DNA from: Closterium sp. Naga37s-1
Taxonomy: Eukaryota > Streptophyta > Zygnematophyceae > Desmidiales > Closteriaceae
Length of the DNA: 64,000 bases
Assembly: GCA_947471745.1 (NCBI GenBank)
Contig: CANJKZ010000110.1
Coordinates: 1,178,001 to 1,242,000, forward strand
Reading direction: 5' to 3'
Part shown: positions 26,270-35,175 of the stretch, piece after piece
Position numbering within the stretch: the first letter of the stretch is position 1
How the letters are laid out: each line of letters starts with the position of its first letter
The notes under the pieces: generated by a model
Databases searched by the model: none
What the model was told of the DNA's origin: nothing
Seen by the model: only the letters and a program-made list of their open reading frames with translations
Position numbers and translations under genes: made by a program

Positions 26270-26808
26270 CCAGCAGCAGAGCCACCAGCTATTGCAGCTC
26301 CACTCCGAAGGCGGGTGCGCCGAGTAAACCACTCGCGCAGCTGCTGCGAGGAGAGGGGCTCCAGCCGGGGAGACAGCCGTGGCGAGACACCTCCAGAAGA
26401 AGTAGTACCTCTAGGCTCAGCACCCCCAAACTCCGCACCCTCAGGCTCAGCACCCCCAGGCTCCGCACCCCGAGGCTCAGCACCCCCAGACTCCGCACCC
26501 CCAGGCTCCGCACCCCCAGGCTCAGCACCCCCAAGCTCAGCACCCCCAGGCCCCACATCCCCAGGCTCAGCACCCCCAGTCTCAGCACCCTCAGGCTCAG
26601 CACCCCCAGACGCAGCACCTCTAGCAGCACCTGAGTCTACAGCGACCTCACCAGGCACAGTACCAGGGGGTGAGTCTACCTGAGAGACACCTGAGGGAGC
26701 AGGACCCTGAGGGGGGAGGGGGTCCACCGGAGGGGGACCTGGAGCAAGGAAGAGCGGTGGGGGAGGGAGAGGGGCAGAGCGGTAGGGGAAGAGATGGTAA
26801 AAGGGAAC
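26270..26808 (-). pseudogene. Integrase-RT linker of copia element 2 with GGAEP-type repeats
   Basis: Proline-rich start (FPYRSAPLPPPPLFLAPGPP), then a run of five-residue units such as GGAEP, GGAES and EGAEF (about 26405-26615), then SQQLREWFTRRTRLRSGAA. The same linker is larger in element 3 (about 34250-34500), where it is followed by a second, GAGGA-rich expansion. Function unknown; it is probably a flexible spacer between integrase and RT. Confidence 0.75.
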
Positions 26809-28262
26809 CTACTCGTCAAAGGTGACGTCCTGTGAGGGGAGGACACGGCGCGAGGTAGGGTGGTAAAACTGCCAGCCAGGCGCATCAGGGGGAAAGCCAA
26901 GGAAGACGCAGGGAATAGCGCGGGCGGAGAACTTGTCCGCGGACGTATCGCGGATAAAGGCACGAGAACCCCAGACCCGGAACACCAACACATCACCAAC
27001 CTTCCCTGTCCAACGCAGTGTGGGCGAGGTCTCCGACAAGGAGACACGGGGCCAGAGGTTGAGCTGATGCACAGCATACCGGACCGCAAACGGCCACAGA
27101 AAATGGGGAGCAACCGCATGGACCATGGAGGTACGAGCGACCTCCATGACCAGGCCAATGCGACGCTTAGCAATCCCATTTTGCTGAGGGGAGGCCGGAA
27201 GCGTGAACGACTGGAGAATGCCCTCCTCACGACAAAAGTCCCGCAAGAGGTCGGAGGAGAACTCACCACCTCTTTCAGAGTGCAGACTCAGGACAGGAAG
27301 GTCCTGGTGGAGCCGCTCGCAGAGCTGGAGACGGACTGCACGGATCCAAGGGATCAAGACATCAACGACCTCACCCTTGCTGCGCAAGGGGAAGACCATG
27401 GTGTAACGCGTGTAGTCGTCAACAACCAGCAGAAAGTAGCGCTCGCGGCCCTGTCCAGTGACGCGGGCTGGGCCTCACACGTCCATGTGGAGAGTCTGCA
27501 GGGGAGCAGTCGTTGGGGGAAACGAGGAGGAGTGAGGAGCGGCGCGCTGCTGCCCCTCGATGCAAGGAAGGCAGGGCGGGGCAGGCGAGGGCGGGAGGGG
27601 AGGCAGAGAGCTGGGGAGACCAGACACAAGGAGGCGGGAGTGCATGCCACAAAGGCATGGCAGGGAAGGGTGACCAAGTTGGTGGTGCCAAAGGAGAGTC
27701 TGGTGCGACAGGAGTCGACACAAGCAAGGGGGTGACCTAACGCGGACACCTGGGCAGACGCAGCTACCTGAGGAGGCTCGGTAGCCAGTGTGTACTGACT
27801 CGACCATGGCCGACGAGTGAACGTGGCCAGGTGATGGCCCGTCCGTGTACACGCGCAGATCGACACATGCTGACCCCCAGGAGTGGTGGTAGTGACCATC
27901 ACATCCTGGAGGGCAGCTGTGCTCACCAAGTTCGTAGAGAACGAGGGGAGGTGAAGACCAGACAGTGAGCCAGACGGAACTGCTGGACACGGGAGAACAG
28001 TGGAGGAACGGGCAACGACGGGGCCCCTGGAGGGGTCAGCCAGCCGGACCGGGACATGTGCAGAGAGAGGAGTGAGGGTGGTGCTGTCACAAAAGAAACA
28101 GCGTAAAGCACCTGAGTCAAGCGTAAAGGTGTGCAAGGCCTCAGCAGGCGCAGTACCAGGGAGAGCAGACTCACTAGCACCTAGAGCAGCAGCCTCTATA
28201 CCTGGGTCAAGCGGCACACACAGGTAACAGTCACCCTCAACACTAACAGACAATGCATACAT
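26809..28262 (-). pseudogene. Copia protease and integrase remnant, element 2
   Basis: The protease motif LDSGA is near 28110. After a frameshift near 27750 come the integrase zinc-binding LLWHHQLGHPSL and CLPCIEG. The catalytic core begins LQTLHMDV then a stop in place of Trp (TGA, 27475-27477), followed by RYFLLVVDDYTRYT. The second catalytic Asp is replaced by Glu (LHSERGGEF, codon 27274-27276) and the third catalytic residue, Glu, by Lys (GIAKRRIG, codon 27166-27168). The C-terminal part VWGSRAFIRDTSADKF and CVFLGFPPDAPGWQF is normal for copia integrase. It ends at TAG 26809-26811. Confidence 0.88.
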
Positions 28263-29540
28263 AGCAGCAAGGATAGCATCAAAGTCAAGATCAAAGATAG
28301 CAACCTGCGACCTAAGCAGCTCTGCCCAGCGGGGGCGCTCGGCCTCGTCACCAAACTCTACGCGCCAAGCGTCGTCTAGGCGGAAGAAGCAGCGGTGCTG
28401 AGTGTGGGGCTTCTCGCATGTCTGACCAGCACGGTCACCCGTGCGAATGACATACGGGCAGCTCCCACTACCCCCAGGCGCCCCACGCTGAGAAAACCAC
28501 TCACGAAGCTGCTGGGGCGACGGGGTCTCGCTCCGACGCTGCTGCTGCTGCCTCTGGCCACCACCAGAGCCTCCTCGCTAAGCAGCTCCAGCCCTGCCAC
28601 CACCACTCCCACTGCCGCCACTACCTCCACCCCCACCGCTGCCACCTCCACCGCCGCCGAAGCCCCCACCCCCGCCACCACTCCCACTACCGCCACCACC
28701 TCCACTGCCTCCACCACCTCCACTGCTGCCCCCACCACCACCCCCGCTGCCACCTCCACCACCCCTGCCACCCTTGCCCTTGCTGCTACGGTGCTTCCCA
28801 CTAGCGGAAGCAGCTCCGACATCCTCAGTACCAAGGACATCAATAGCAGCAGCAGAGGCGTAGGAGGGGGCAAGGGGGGAGGGGGAACACCCCTCAAAGA
28901 AGGGTGTGCGAGGAGTGCCACGAGCAGCCCCTACAGCGACTACACTAGTCTCAGCTGCAAGGAGGTGCTGCTCGAGTAGGTCAACAGTGAGGGCTATGGG
29001 GTCGAGCGCGAGAAAGTGGTCCCTGACAGCGCGAAGAGAGTCAAGGAGGCGGGTGACTATAAAGTAGAGAGTGATGTACATCGGGGGTGGGTTCCTGGCA
29101 AGGAACTCTGCGGGGAGGGCAGCGCGGTAGCGAGCATCGCTAGTGCGAAGGTGGGAAACCAGGTCCTCTACTGTGGCAAAGGCGGACAGCTCGGGAAACA
29201 GGTAGGGCAGTAGAAGACGGCCTAGAGCAGTAGTGGCAGGCGAGGAGTAACGGGCGACTAGAGCGTCGTACAGGGCCTATGCTATCCTGTGCTGTCCGAA
29301 GTGAGCGCATTCGGCGAACGGAAGGTGGTTGCGAGCAGCAGTGTCACGAGTAAGCCACTGTGAGCGAGTCGCACTGTCAGCTGTGGCGGGAGGGGCGGGA
29401 GCGGCGCCAGACGTGTGGTCAAACAACGAAACATTGTCCCTAGAGTCGCTCAGTAGGTACAGCTGCAAGTCGTCGAGCCACGTGTCAAACTGGATCGGGC
29501 GGCCCTCATGATCGAACGCTAGAACGCGGAGAGAAGCCAT
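28263..29540 (-). pseudogene. Copia gag remnant, element 2
   Basis: Starts MASLRVLAFDHEGRPIQF, followed by DTWLDDLQLYLLSD, which resembles the start of copia Gag. It continues through VEDLVSHLRTSDARYRAALP, a long Gly/Ser-rich tract (about 28590-28790) and a Cys/His cluster (CPYVIRTGDRAGQTC then HTQHRC). That cluster stands where copia Gags normally have a CCHC zinc knuckle, but its spacing is different. Two stops interrupt one otherwise continuous frame: TAG at 29277-29279 and TAG at 28578-28580. Both are one C-to-T change from CAG. Confidence 0.8.
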
Positions 29541-30274
29541 AGTGGCGCAGCACGCAGAGCGGGCAGAGGCCGGGCAGCGCATGGAAAAGGGCAGGCAGCA
29601 GATAGGGGGCGGCAAGCAGGCAGCAAGAGGGGCGGCTCGAGGGCCTAGGGGCAGCGGGCGGGTCGCAAGTGGCGGCACGCGGGGCTGCAAGGGCTGCGAG
29701 AGGGCCGCAAGGGGCGGCTAGCAGGGCAGCAGGGGCGGCTAGGGGGGCACCAGGGGCGGCTCGCGGGGCTGCAAGGGCTGCTCGCGGGCTGCAGGGGCGA
29801 CGGGCCAGGGCCTAGGGGGCGACGGGCCTAGGGGCGACGGGCGTGGGGCCGGGGCCTAGGGGCGACGGGCCGGGGCTAAGGGCGACGGGCGACTGGGCCG
29901 GGGCCTAGGGGCGACGGGCGACGGGCGACGGGCCGGGGCCTAGGGGCGTCGAGCGACGGGCCGGGGCTAGGGGCGACGGGCGCGGGCCTAGGGGCGACGG
30001 GCGACGGGCCAGGGCCTAGGGGGCGACGGGCAACGGGCCTAGGGGCGACGGGCGTCGGGCCGGGGCCTAGGGGCGACGGGCGACGGGTCGGGGCTAAGGG
30101 CGACGGCGACGGGGCCGGGGCCTAGGGGCGACGGGCCGAGGGGCGACGGGTGACGGGCGACTGGCCGGGGCCGGGGCCTAGGGGCGACGGGCCAGGGCCG
30201 GGGGCGACGGGCGACGGGGCTGGGGCCTAGGGGCGACGGGCCGAGGGGCGACGGGCGACGGGCCGGGGCCGGGG
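29541..30274. repeat. GC-rich tandem repeat in the leader of copia element 2
   Basis: About 730 bp of imperfect short units. At 29790-30270 these are GGGCGACGGGC and GGGGCCTAGGGGCGACGGGC in varying order. At 29560-29790 they are GGGCTGCAAGGGC-like units related to the leader of element 1. Very high GC and runs of G on the plus strand make this prone to quadruplex or slipped structures, and possibly to assembly error. Confidence 0.85.
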
Positions 30275-30308
30275 CCTACACAAATGTAAGCACTATAACA
30301 TTCTGACA
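30275..30308 (-). repeat. Truncated 5' LTR of copia element 2 (34 bp remain)
   Basis: The minus strand reads TGTCAGAATGTTATAGTGC and onward to TGTGTAGG, identical to the first 34 bases of the 3' LTR. It then changes abruptly to CCCCGGCC-rich leader. About 98 bp of LTR and the primer site have been lost, probably by deletion into the GC-rich repeats. Confidence 0.85.
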
Positions 30309-31143
30309 CGACAGCTTGACACGTGGTCCTATCCGACCTGACTTTTCCGTACGCCAAAACATATTCTAATTGGCGGAAATTTGAACACAGTGCAGGCGGC
30401 GTATTCATTTCAGGCGCATTTTTGTACGCAATCTTCAACCATTTTTTTGGAGATACAGTGTCTATCTACACATATTAGCTACAATGCCTTGCAAATTTGC
30501 ATACACATGTTTGCATACAATTTAAGCTACCAATACAAAAAACAATTAGAACACAGCAAAACCAACGACGACTACAGAGCTGCAATTTTTATAGGTAGTC
30601 ACAACAGGGCGAGATTATGCTCCGCAAAAAAACCTGCAAAAAGAAGAGGTACTGTTAGGGCGTATCTTTGGTTCCGGTCATGAGCACAGTTCATTCAACT
30701 ATTTGGGTCATCCGCATTTAGCGCATGACCCAAAGTGGACTCTAGAAGCGCCTGCAGTCCGAACTTTGGGTCACGACTGGGGTGTTCAATGTGTCCCCCA
30801 CCAATCAGATTGAGCTGCGACCCCATGTTGGGTCTCCCTCTTTAGATGGACGTTTTCTTTCGACTCACGCCCGTCAATGTCCCATATACACCACTAACGT
30901 GTAACACAATCCAATACAACTGACGTGACCAGTCTTACCGATACAAGCCCGAAACCACACCATTCGAAACCACGCTCAAGTCGCCATGTTTACAAGCCCA
31001 GGCGGCACCACAGCAAGGCGCCTTTCTCCCACCGCGGTGCCAACATAGTGTGCGCCTTGAGAGCACGTTAAACAGCTCTAGATGGTTGCATGCATTCTTT
31101 ATCATCGTCAAACGGGTGGCCATTAACCATGCTCACAGCATAG
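30309..31143. other. Intergenic DNA with an inverted repeat, left flank of Harbinger remnant
   Basis: No gene is recognised. TTTGGGTCAT at 30702-30711 and its perfect inverse ATGACCCAAA at 30725-30734 form a 10-bp inverted repeat with a 13-base loop, and CTTTGGGTCACG recurs near 30763. Three copies close to a transposase gene could be sub-terminal binding sites. I could not identify terminal inverted repeats or a 3-bp target duplication to bound the element. Confidence 0.5.
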
Positions 31144-32403
31144 GTGCTCATACTTTGTGTTGCCTTACACCTATGGCATGAGTACCTTCTCAACTTGTGG
31201 CAGCGTGTAGTTTCTCTAGCCGCTTTAGAATGGATATCCACACTCCTCCCTATGGCACAGACCGTGGATGAGCAGCGCGTGCTCCGTGAAACCGAGCGCC
31301 GCGAGAGTCGGAAACGGCGTCGCCAGGCACGGGTCCCAGAATGGGCCGAGGAGATCCGCGCGATGTTTGACGAGGAGTTCGAAGATACCTTCCGCATTAC
31401 GCGCAAAGTCCTTGACATCATTGCTGACAAAATGACGTTTCGCATGTCTCGTTTTGTCGAAGTGAATGAGATTCCATTGTGGCTTTGCTGTCTCATCCCG
31501 ATTAAATACTTTGCAAGTGCTATGATGTATCACGACATGAGTCTAATGTTTGGACTGCCCAGAGGACTCATCCACTGCCTGGTAGATGCCTTCTTGGTGT
31601 GGTTCCCCCGCAAGTTCAAGCGCGACAGGGTGTAGTTCCCACCGGAGGACGTGAGAGAGGAGATGGCACTAGACTTCCGCGCAATCAAAGGCGTGCCCAA
31701 CATCATCGGTGCGATTGACAGGACACACGTAGAGATAAAGGGCATGGAGGCCCACTGTGGTGACTATTACAACCAGAAGTCGGTCTATAGCGTGCAACTT
31801 CAAGTTACTTGTGATTCAAAGGGTGTCATCTGGGATTATATGGTTGGCAATCTTGGCTCAATGCATGATCAAGGTGTGTTCTCAACATCAGATCTTCATG
31901 GCAGGCTAGAGAGTGGGGAAATCCCCCCCTATCAGCTTGTGGGGGATGTGGCCTACCCTCTGAAGTCCTACATGCTCACCCCCCTTCACGCTCCACGACG
32001 ACGCCTGATGAAGAAGTGGGAGCAGACGTACAACTACGTCCAGCCTGCTACGCGCATGGTGGTCGAGCGCACGATTGGCGCACTGAAGGGACGCTGAAGG
32101 CTCTTCGCACGCAGGCACGAGAGCAAGCTCTGGCGCGTGTGTGCAGGGACGGCCTGCATCATCATCCTGCACAACATGTTGCAGAACGTTAGCACGCCCA
32201 GGATGAAAACGAACAACCCCCGCCGCTATATATGGGCTGGAATCCCGAACGGCTGGTGGACGAGGAGCGGCATGGATAAGTACAAGTGGCGGAGCCTAGA
32301 CAACCCTACGCTCGCCGATCTGCGCACGCGCCGGCACCACTTCGGCAAGCACATCCATCGCGCTTACCTCCGGCGTCACCATGTGTCAAATTCCGCGTGC
32401 TAA
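31144..32403 (+). pseudogene. PIF/Harbinger transposase (DDE superfamily), two premature stops
   Basis: One frame from about 31252 (MAQTVDEQRVLRETERRESR) to VSNSAC-stop at 32401-32403. A basic N-terminus is followed by the DDE core: GVPNIIGAIDRTHVEI (first Asp), GNLGSMHDQGVF (GS-HD block, second Asp), LVGDVAYPLKSYMLTP, then RMVVERTIGALKGR (catalytic Glu). The tail ACIIILHNMLQNV is the conserved 'LHN' end of the family. Stops: TAG 31633-31635 and TGA 32095-32097. The second sits where the family has an aromatic residue after LKGR, consistent with TGG to TGA. Catalytic residues are retained, so inactivation looks recent. The upstream start at 31144 only extends the open frame; I prefer the later Met. 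Confidence 0.85.
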
Positions 32404-32781
32404 GGCTCGTGCTGCTCCGCCACATCCTCCGACCCCGCCATGTTGGCGTCGCATGCGTCTGCAGGCGGTGCTTGTGGCGGCGTAGTCGAGGGCGCCGCAG
32501 GTGGTACGGGCAGACTGACCATCTGCAGTCGTAAGCCAGCCTGAATCGCCGCCATGCATGGAGTCTTGTAGCTGGCGCAACGCCATCGCGTTGGTGGAGT
32601 TAATGGCGTCACTCACAAGCTTTGCTGCTGCCATTGTGGCGGTTTCGTCTATCCGCCTTTGTTTGGGTGGTGGTGTGACTCCAGCAGCTGTAGGGGTGGG
32701 TGTAGGGACGTATGGCAATAAGGCGGCTTTAATATTGTTTGTATGCTTGTCAGTGAAATATATAATTAAAGCGCATGGCAT
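32386..32781 (-). other. Possible second (Myb/SANT-like) Harbinger gene, C-terminal part only
   Basis: PIF/Harbinger elements usually carry a second gene for a Myb-like DNA-binding partner. Directly behind the transposase, on the opposite strand, 131 codons encode PPPKQRRIDETATMAAAKLV and TNAMALRQLQDSM, which resembles the helical tail of such proteins. No tryptophan-rich Myb domain is visible in front of it, and copia DNA starts close by at about 32910. This is a weak identification; it may be a chance open frame. Confidence 0.3.
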
Positions 32782-33179
32782 TAATGTTGTTCCTGGTAGT
32801 CACAACGCAGGCATTGAATCATTGGAACAATGTCATTTTAGAAAGCGTGCACTTACTGAGGAACAACTCACCTTGTGATGCCGCTCCACGTCGGTTACCG
32901 CGCTGACGTCACTATTCTCCCGTGTCTAGCGGTTCCGTCCAGCTCACTCTCAGGTCTTCACCTCCCCTCGTTCTCTACAAACTTGGTGAGTACCGCTGCC
33001 CTCCAGGATGCGATGGTCACTACCACCACTCCTGGGGGTCAGCGTGTGTCGATCTGCACGTGTACACGGACGGGCCGTCACCTGGCCACGTTCACCCATC
33101 GGCCTGGGTCGAGTCTGTACACACTGACTACTGAGCCTCCTCAGGTAGCTGCGTCTGGTCAGGTGTCCGCGTCAGGTCC

Positions 33180-34130
33180 GGTACCACCGCCTTGGTCACC
33201 CCTCCCTGCCACGCCTTCGTGGCATGCACTCCCGCCTCCTTCTTTCTGGTCTTCCCAGGTCTTTGCCTCCCCTCCCGCCCTCGCCTGCCCCGCCCTGCCT
33301 TCCTTTCGTCGAGGGGCGGCAGCGCGCCGCTCCTCACTCCTCCTCGTTTCCCCCGACGACTGCTCCCCTGCAGACTCTCCACATGGACGTGTGGGGCCCA
33401 GACCGCGTCAGTGGACAAGACCACGAGCGCTACTTTCTGCTGGTTGTTGACGACTACACGCGTTACACCACGGTCTTCCCCTTGCGCAGCAAGGGTGAGG
33501 TCGTTGATGTCTTGATCCCTTGGATCCGCGCAGTCCGTCTCCAGCTCCGTGAGCGGTTCCGTGAGGACCTTCCTGTCCAACGTCTGCACTCTAACAGAGG
33601 TGGCGAGTTCTCCTCCGACCTCTTGTGGGACTTTTGTCGTAGGGAGGGCATTCTCCAGTCGTTCACGCTTCCGGCCTCCCTGCAGCAAAATGGGGTTGCT
33701 GAGCACCGCATTGGCTTAGTCATGGAGGTGGCTTGTACCTCCATGATCCATGCGGCTGCTCCCCATTTTCTGTGCCCGTTTGCGGTCCGGTATGCTGCGC
33801 ATCAGCTCAAACTCTGGCCCGTGTCTCCTTGTCGGAGACCTCGCCTACACTGCGTTGGACGGGGAAGGTTGGCGATGCGTCGGTGTTCCGGGTCTGGGGC
33901 TCTCGTGCCTTTGTCCGCGGTACTTCCGCGGACAAGCTCTCCTCCCGTGGTATTCCCTGCGTCTTCCTTGGCTTTGTCCCTGATGCGCCTAGCTGGCAGT
34001 TTTACCACCCCACCTCGCGCCGTGTCCTGTCCTCTCAGGATGTCAAGTTTGACAAGTCGGTTCCCTTTTACCCTCTCTTCCCCTACCGCACTGCCCATCT
34101 CTCCCCCCCCCTCACCGCTCTTCCTCGCTC
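33180..34130 (+). pseudogene. Copia integrase remnant, element 3
   Basis: Reads LQTLHMDVWGPDRVSGQD (first catalytic Asp), RYFLLVVDDYTRYTTVFPLR, LHSNRGGEFSSDLL and QQNGVAEHRIGLVMEV (catalytic Glu kept). The second catalytic Asp is Asn (codon 33593-33595). A C has been lost from the CCCC run near 33815-33820, so GKVGDASVFRVWGSRAFVRG and CVFLGFVPDAPSWQF continue in another frame. Upstream, the zinc-binding part is out of frame or deleted. Confidence 0.85.
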
Positions 34131-34239
34131 CAGGTCCCCCTCTGGTAGACCCCCTCCCCCCTCAGGGTCCTGCTCCCTCAGGTGTTTCTCAGGTAGACCC
34201 ACTCCCCCTGGCTGAGCCTGTCGAGATCACTGTAGACTC

Positions 34240-35175
34240 AGGTGCTGCTAGGGGTGCTGCGTCTGGGGGTGCTGAGCCTGCGGGTGCAGAGCCTGGGGGT
34301 GCTGAGCCTGCGAGTGCGGAGCCTGGGGGCGCTGAGCCTGAGGGTGCGGAGCCTGGGGGTGCTGATTTTGAGGGTGCGGAGTCTGGGGGTGCTGAGCCTG
34401 AGGGTGCGGAGCCTGGGGGTGCTGAGCCTGAGGGTGCGGAGCCTGGGGGTACTGAGTCTGAGGGTGCGGAGTCTGAGGGTGCGGAGCCTGGGGGTACTGC
34501 GTCTGCCGGAGGTCCTGCGGGTGCCTCGCCACGACCGTCTCACCGGCGGGAGCCTCTCTCACCGCAGCAGCTGTGCAAGTGGTTTGCTCGGCGCACACGC
34601 CTTAGGAGTGGCGCTGCAGGAGCTGGAGGCTCTGCCGCTGGAGGCACTGGAGCTGGAGGTGCTGGAGCTACTAGTCCTGGAGGTGCTAGAGTTACTGCTA
34701 GAGCTGGAGGTACCGGAGGTGCTGGAGCTGCTGGTTCTGGAGGTGCTCGTACTAGAGGTATTGGAGCTGCCGAAGCTAGTGGTGTTGGAGGCGCTGGAGC
34801 TGGAGACCCTGGAGTTGGAGACCCTAGAGCTGGAGGCACTAGCGCTGGAGGCGCTGGAGCTGGAGGAGCTGGAGCTGGAGACCCTGGAGCTAGAGGCGCT
34901 GGAGTTGGAGGCCCTAGAGCTGGAGACCCTCGAGCTGGAGGCGCTGGCGCTGGAGGCGCTGGCGCTGGAGGCGCTGGAGCTGGAGGCACTGGAGCCTGAG
35001 ACCCTGGAGCTGGAGGCGCTGGAGGTGGAGACCCTGGAGCTCGAGGTGCTGGCGCTGGAGACCTTGGAGCTAGAGGCCCTAGAGCTGGAGGCGCTGGAGC
35101 TGGAGACCATGGAGCTGGAGGTGCTAGCACTGGGGGTGCTGGAGCTGGCGGTACTAGTGCTGGAGGCACTGTGCA
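34240..35175 (+). repeat. Coding minisatellites in the integrase-RT linker, element 3
   Basis: Two adjacent blocks. At 34250-34500, 15- and 30-bp units encode GGAEP/EGAEP-type pentapeptides (GGTGCGGAGCCTGGGGGTGC-like). At 34610-35175, units of 9-12 bp (GGAGCTGGAGGCGCT, GAGACCCTGGAGCTGGAG) encode GAGGA-rich sequence in the pol frame until a stop at about 34997. The shadow frame reads LELEALELE and is not a protein. The second block is much shorter in element 2, so the linker length varies between copies. Confidence 0.85.

Larger units (their letters stand above)
24534..30308 (-). mobile_element. Copia element 2: nearly full-length Ty1/copia retrotransposon, defective
   Basis: Order on the minus strand: 34-bp stump of the 5' LTR (30275-30308), GC-rich leader, gag (ATG at 29540), protease, integrase, linker of Gly-Ala-Glu-Pro repeats, RT, RNase H, polypurine tract, and a complete 3' LTR (24534-24665). 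The flanks are CGACG at 24529-24533 and CGACA at 30309-30313, a 5-bp target duplication with one mismatch. The gag-pol frame is broken by stops (29277, 28578, 27475, 26809), a frameshift near 27750, another near 26260 and deletions around 25320 and in RNase H. It lacks a primer site, so it could not replicate even with helper proteins. Confidence 0.92.

Noticed and set aside
30178..30438. Open frame at the 5' edge of copia element 2
   Set aside because: It spans host DNA, the LTR stump and GC-rich leader repeats, so it is composite and not a gene.
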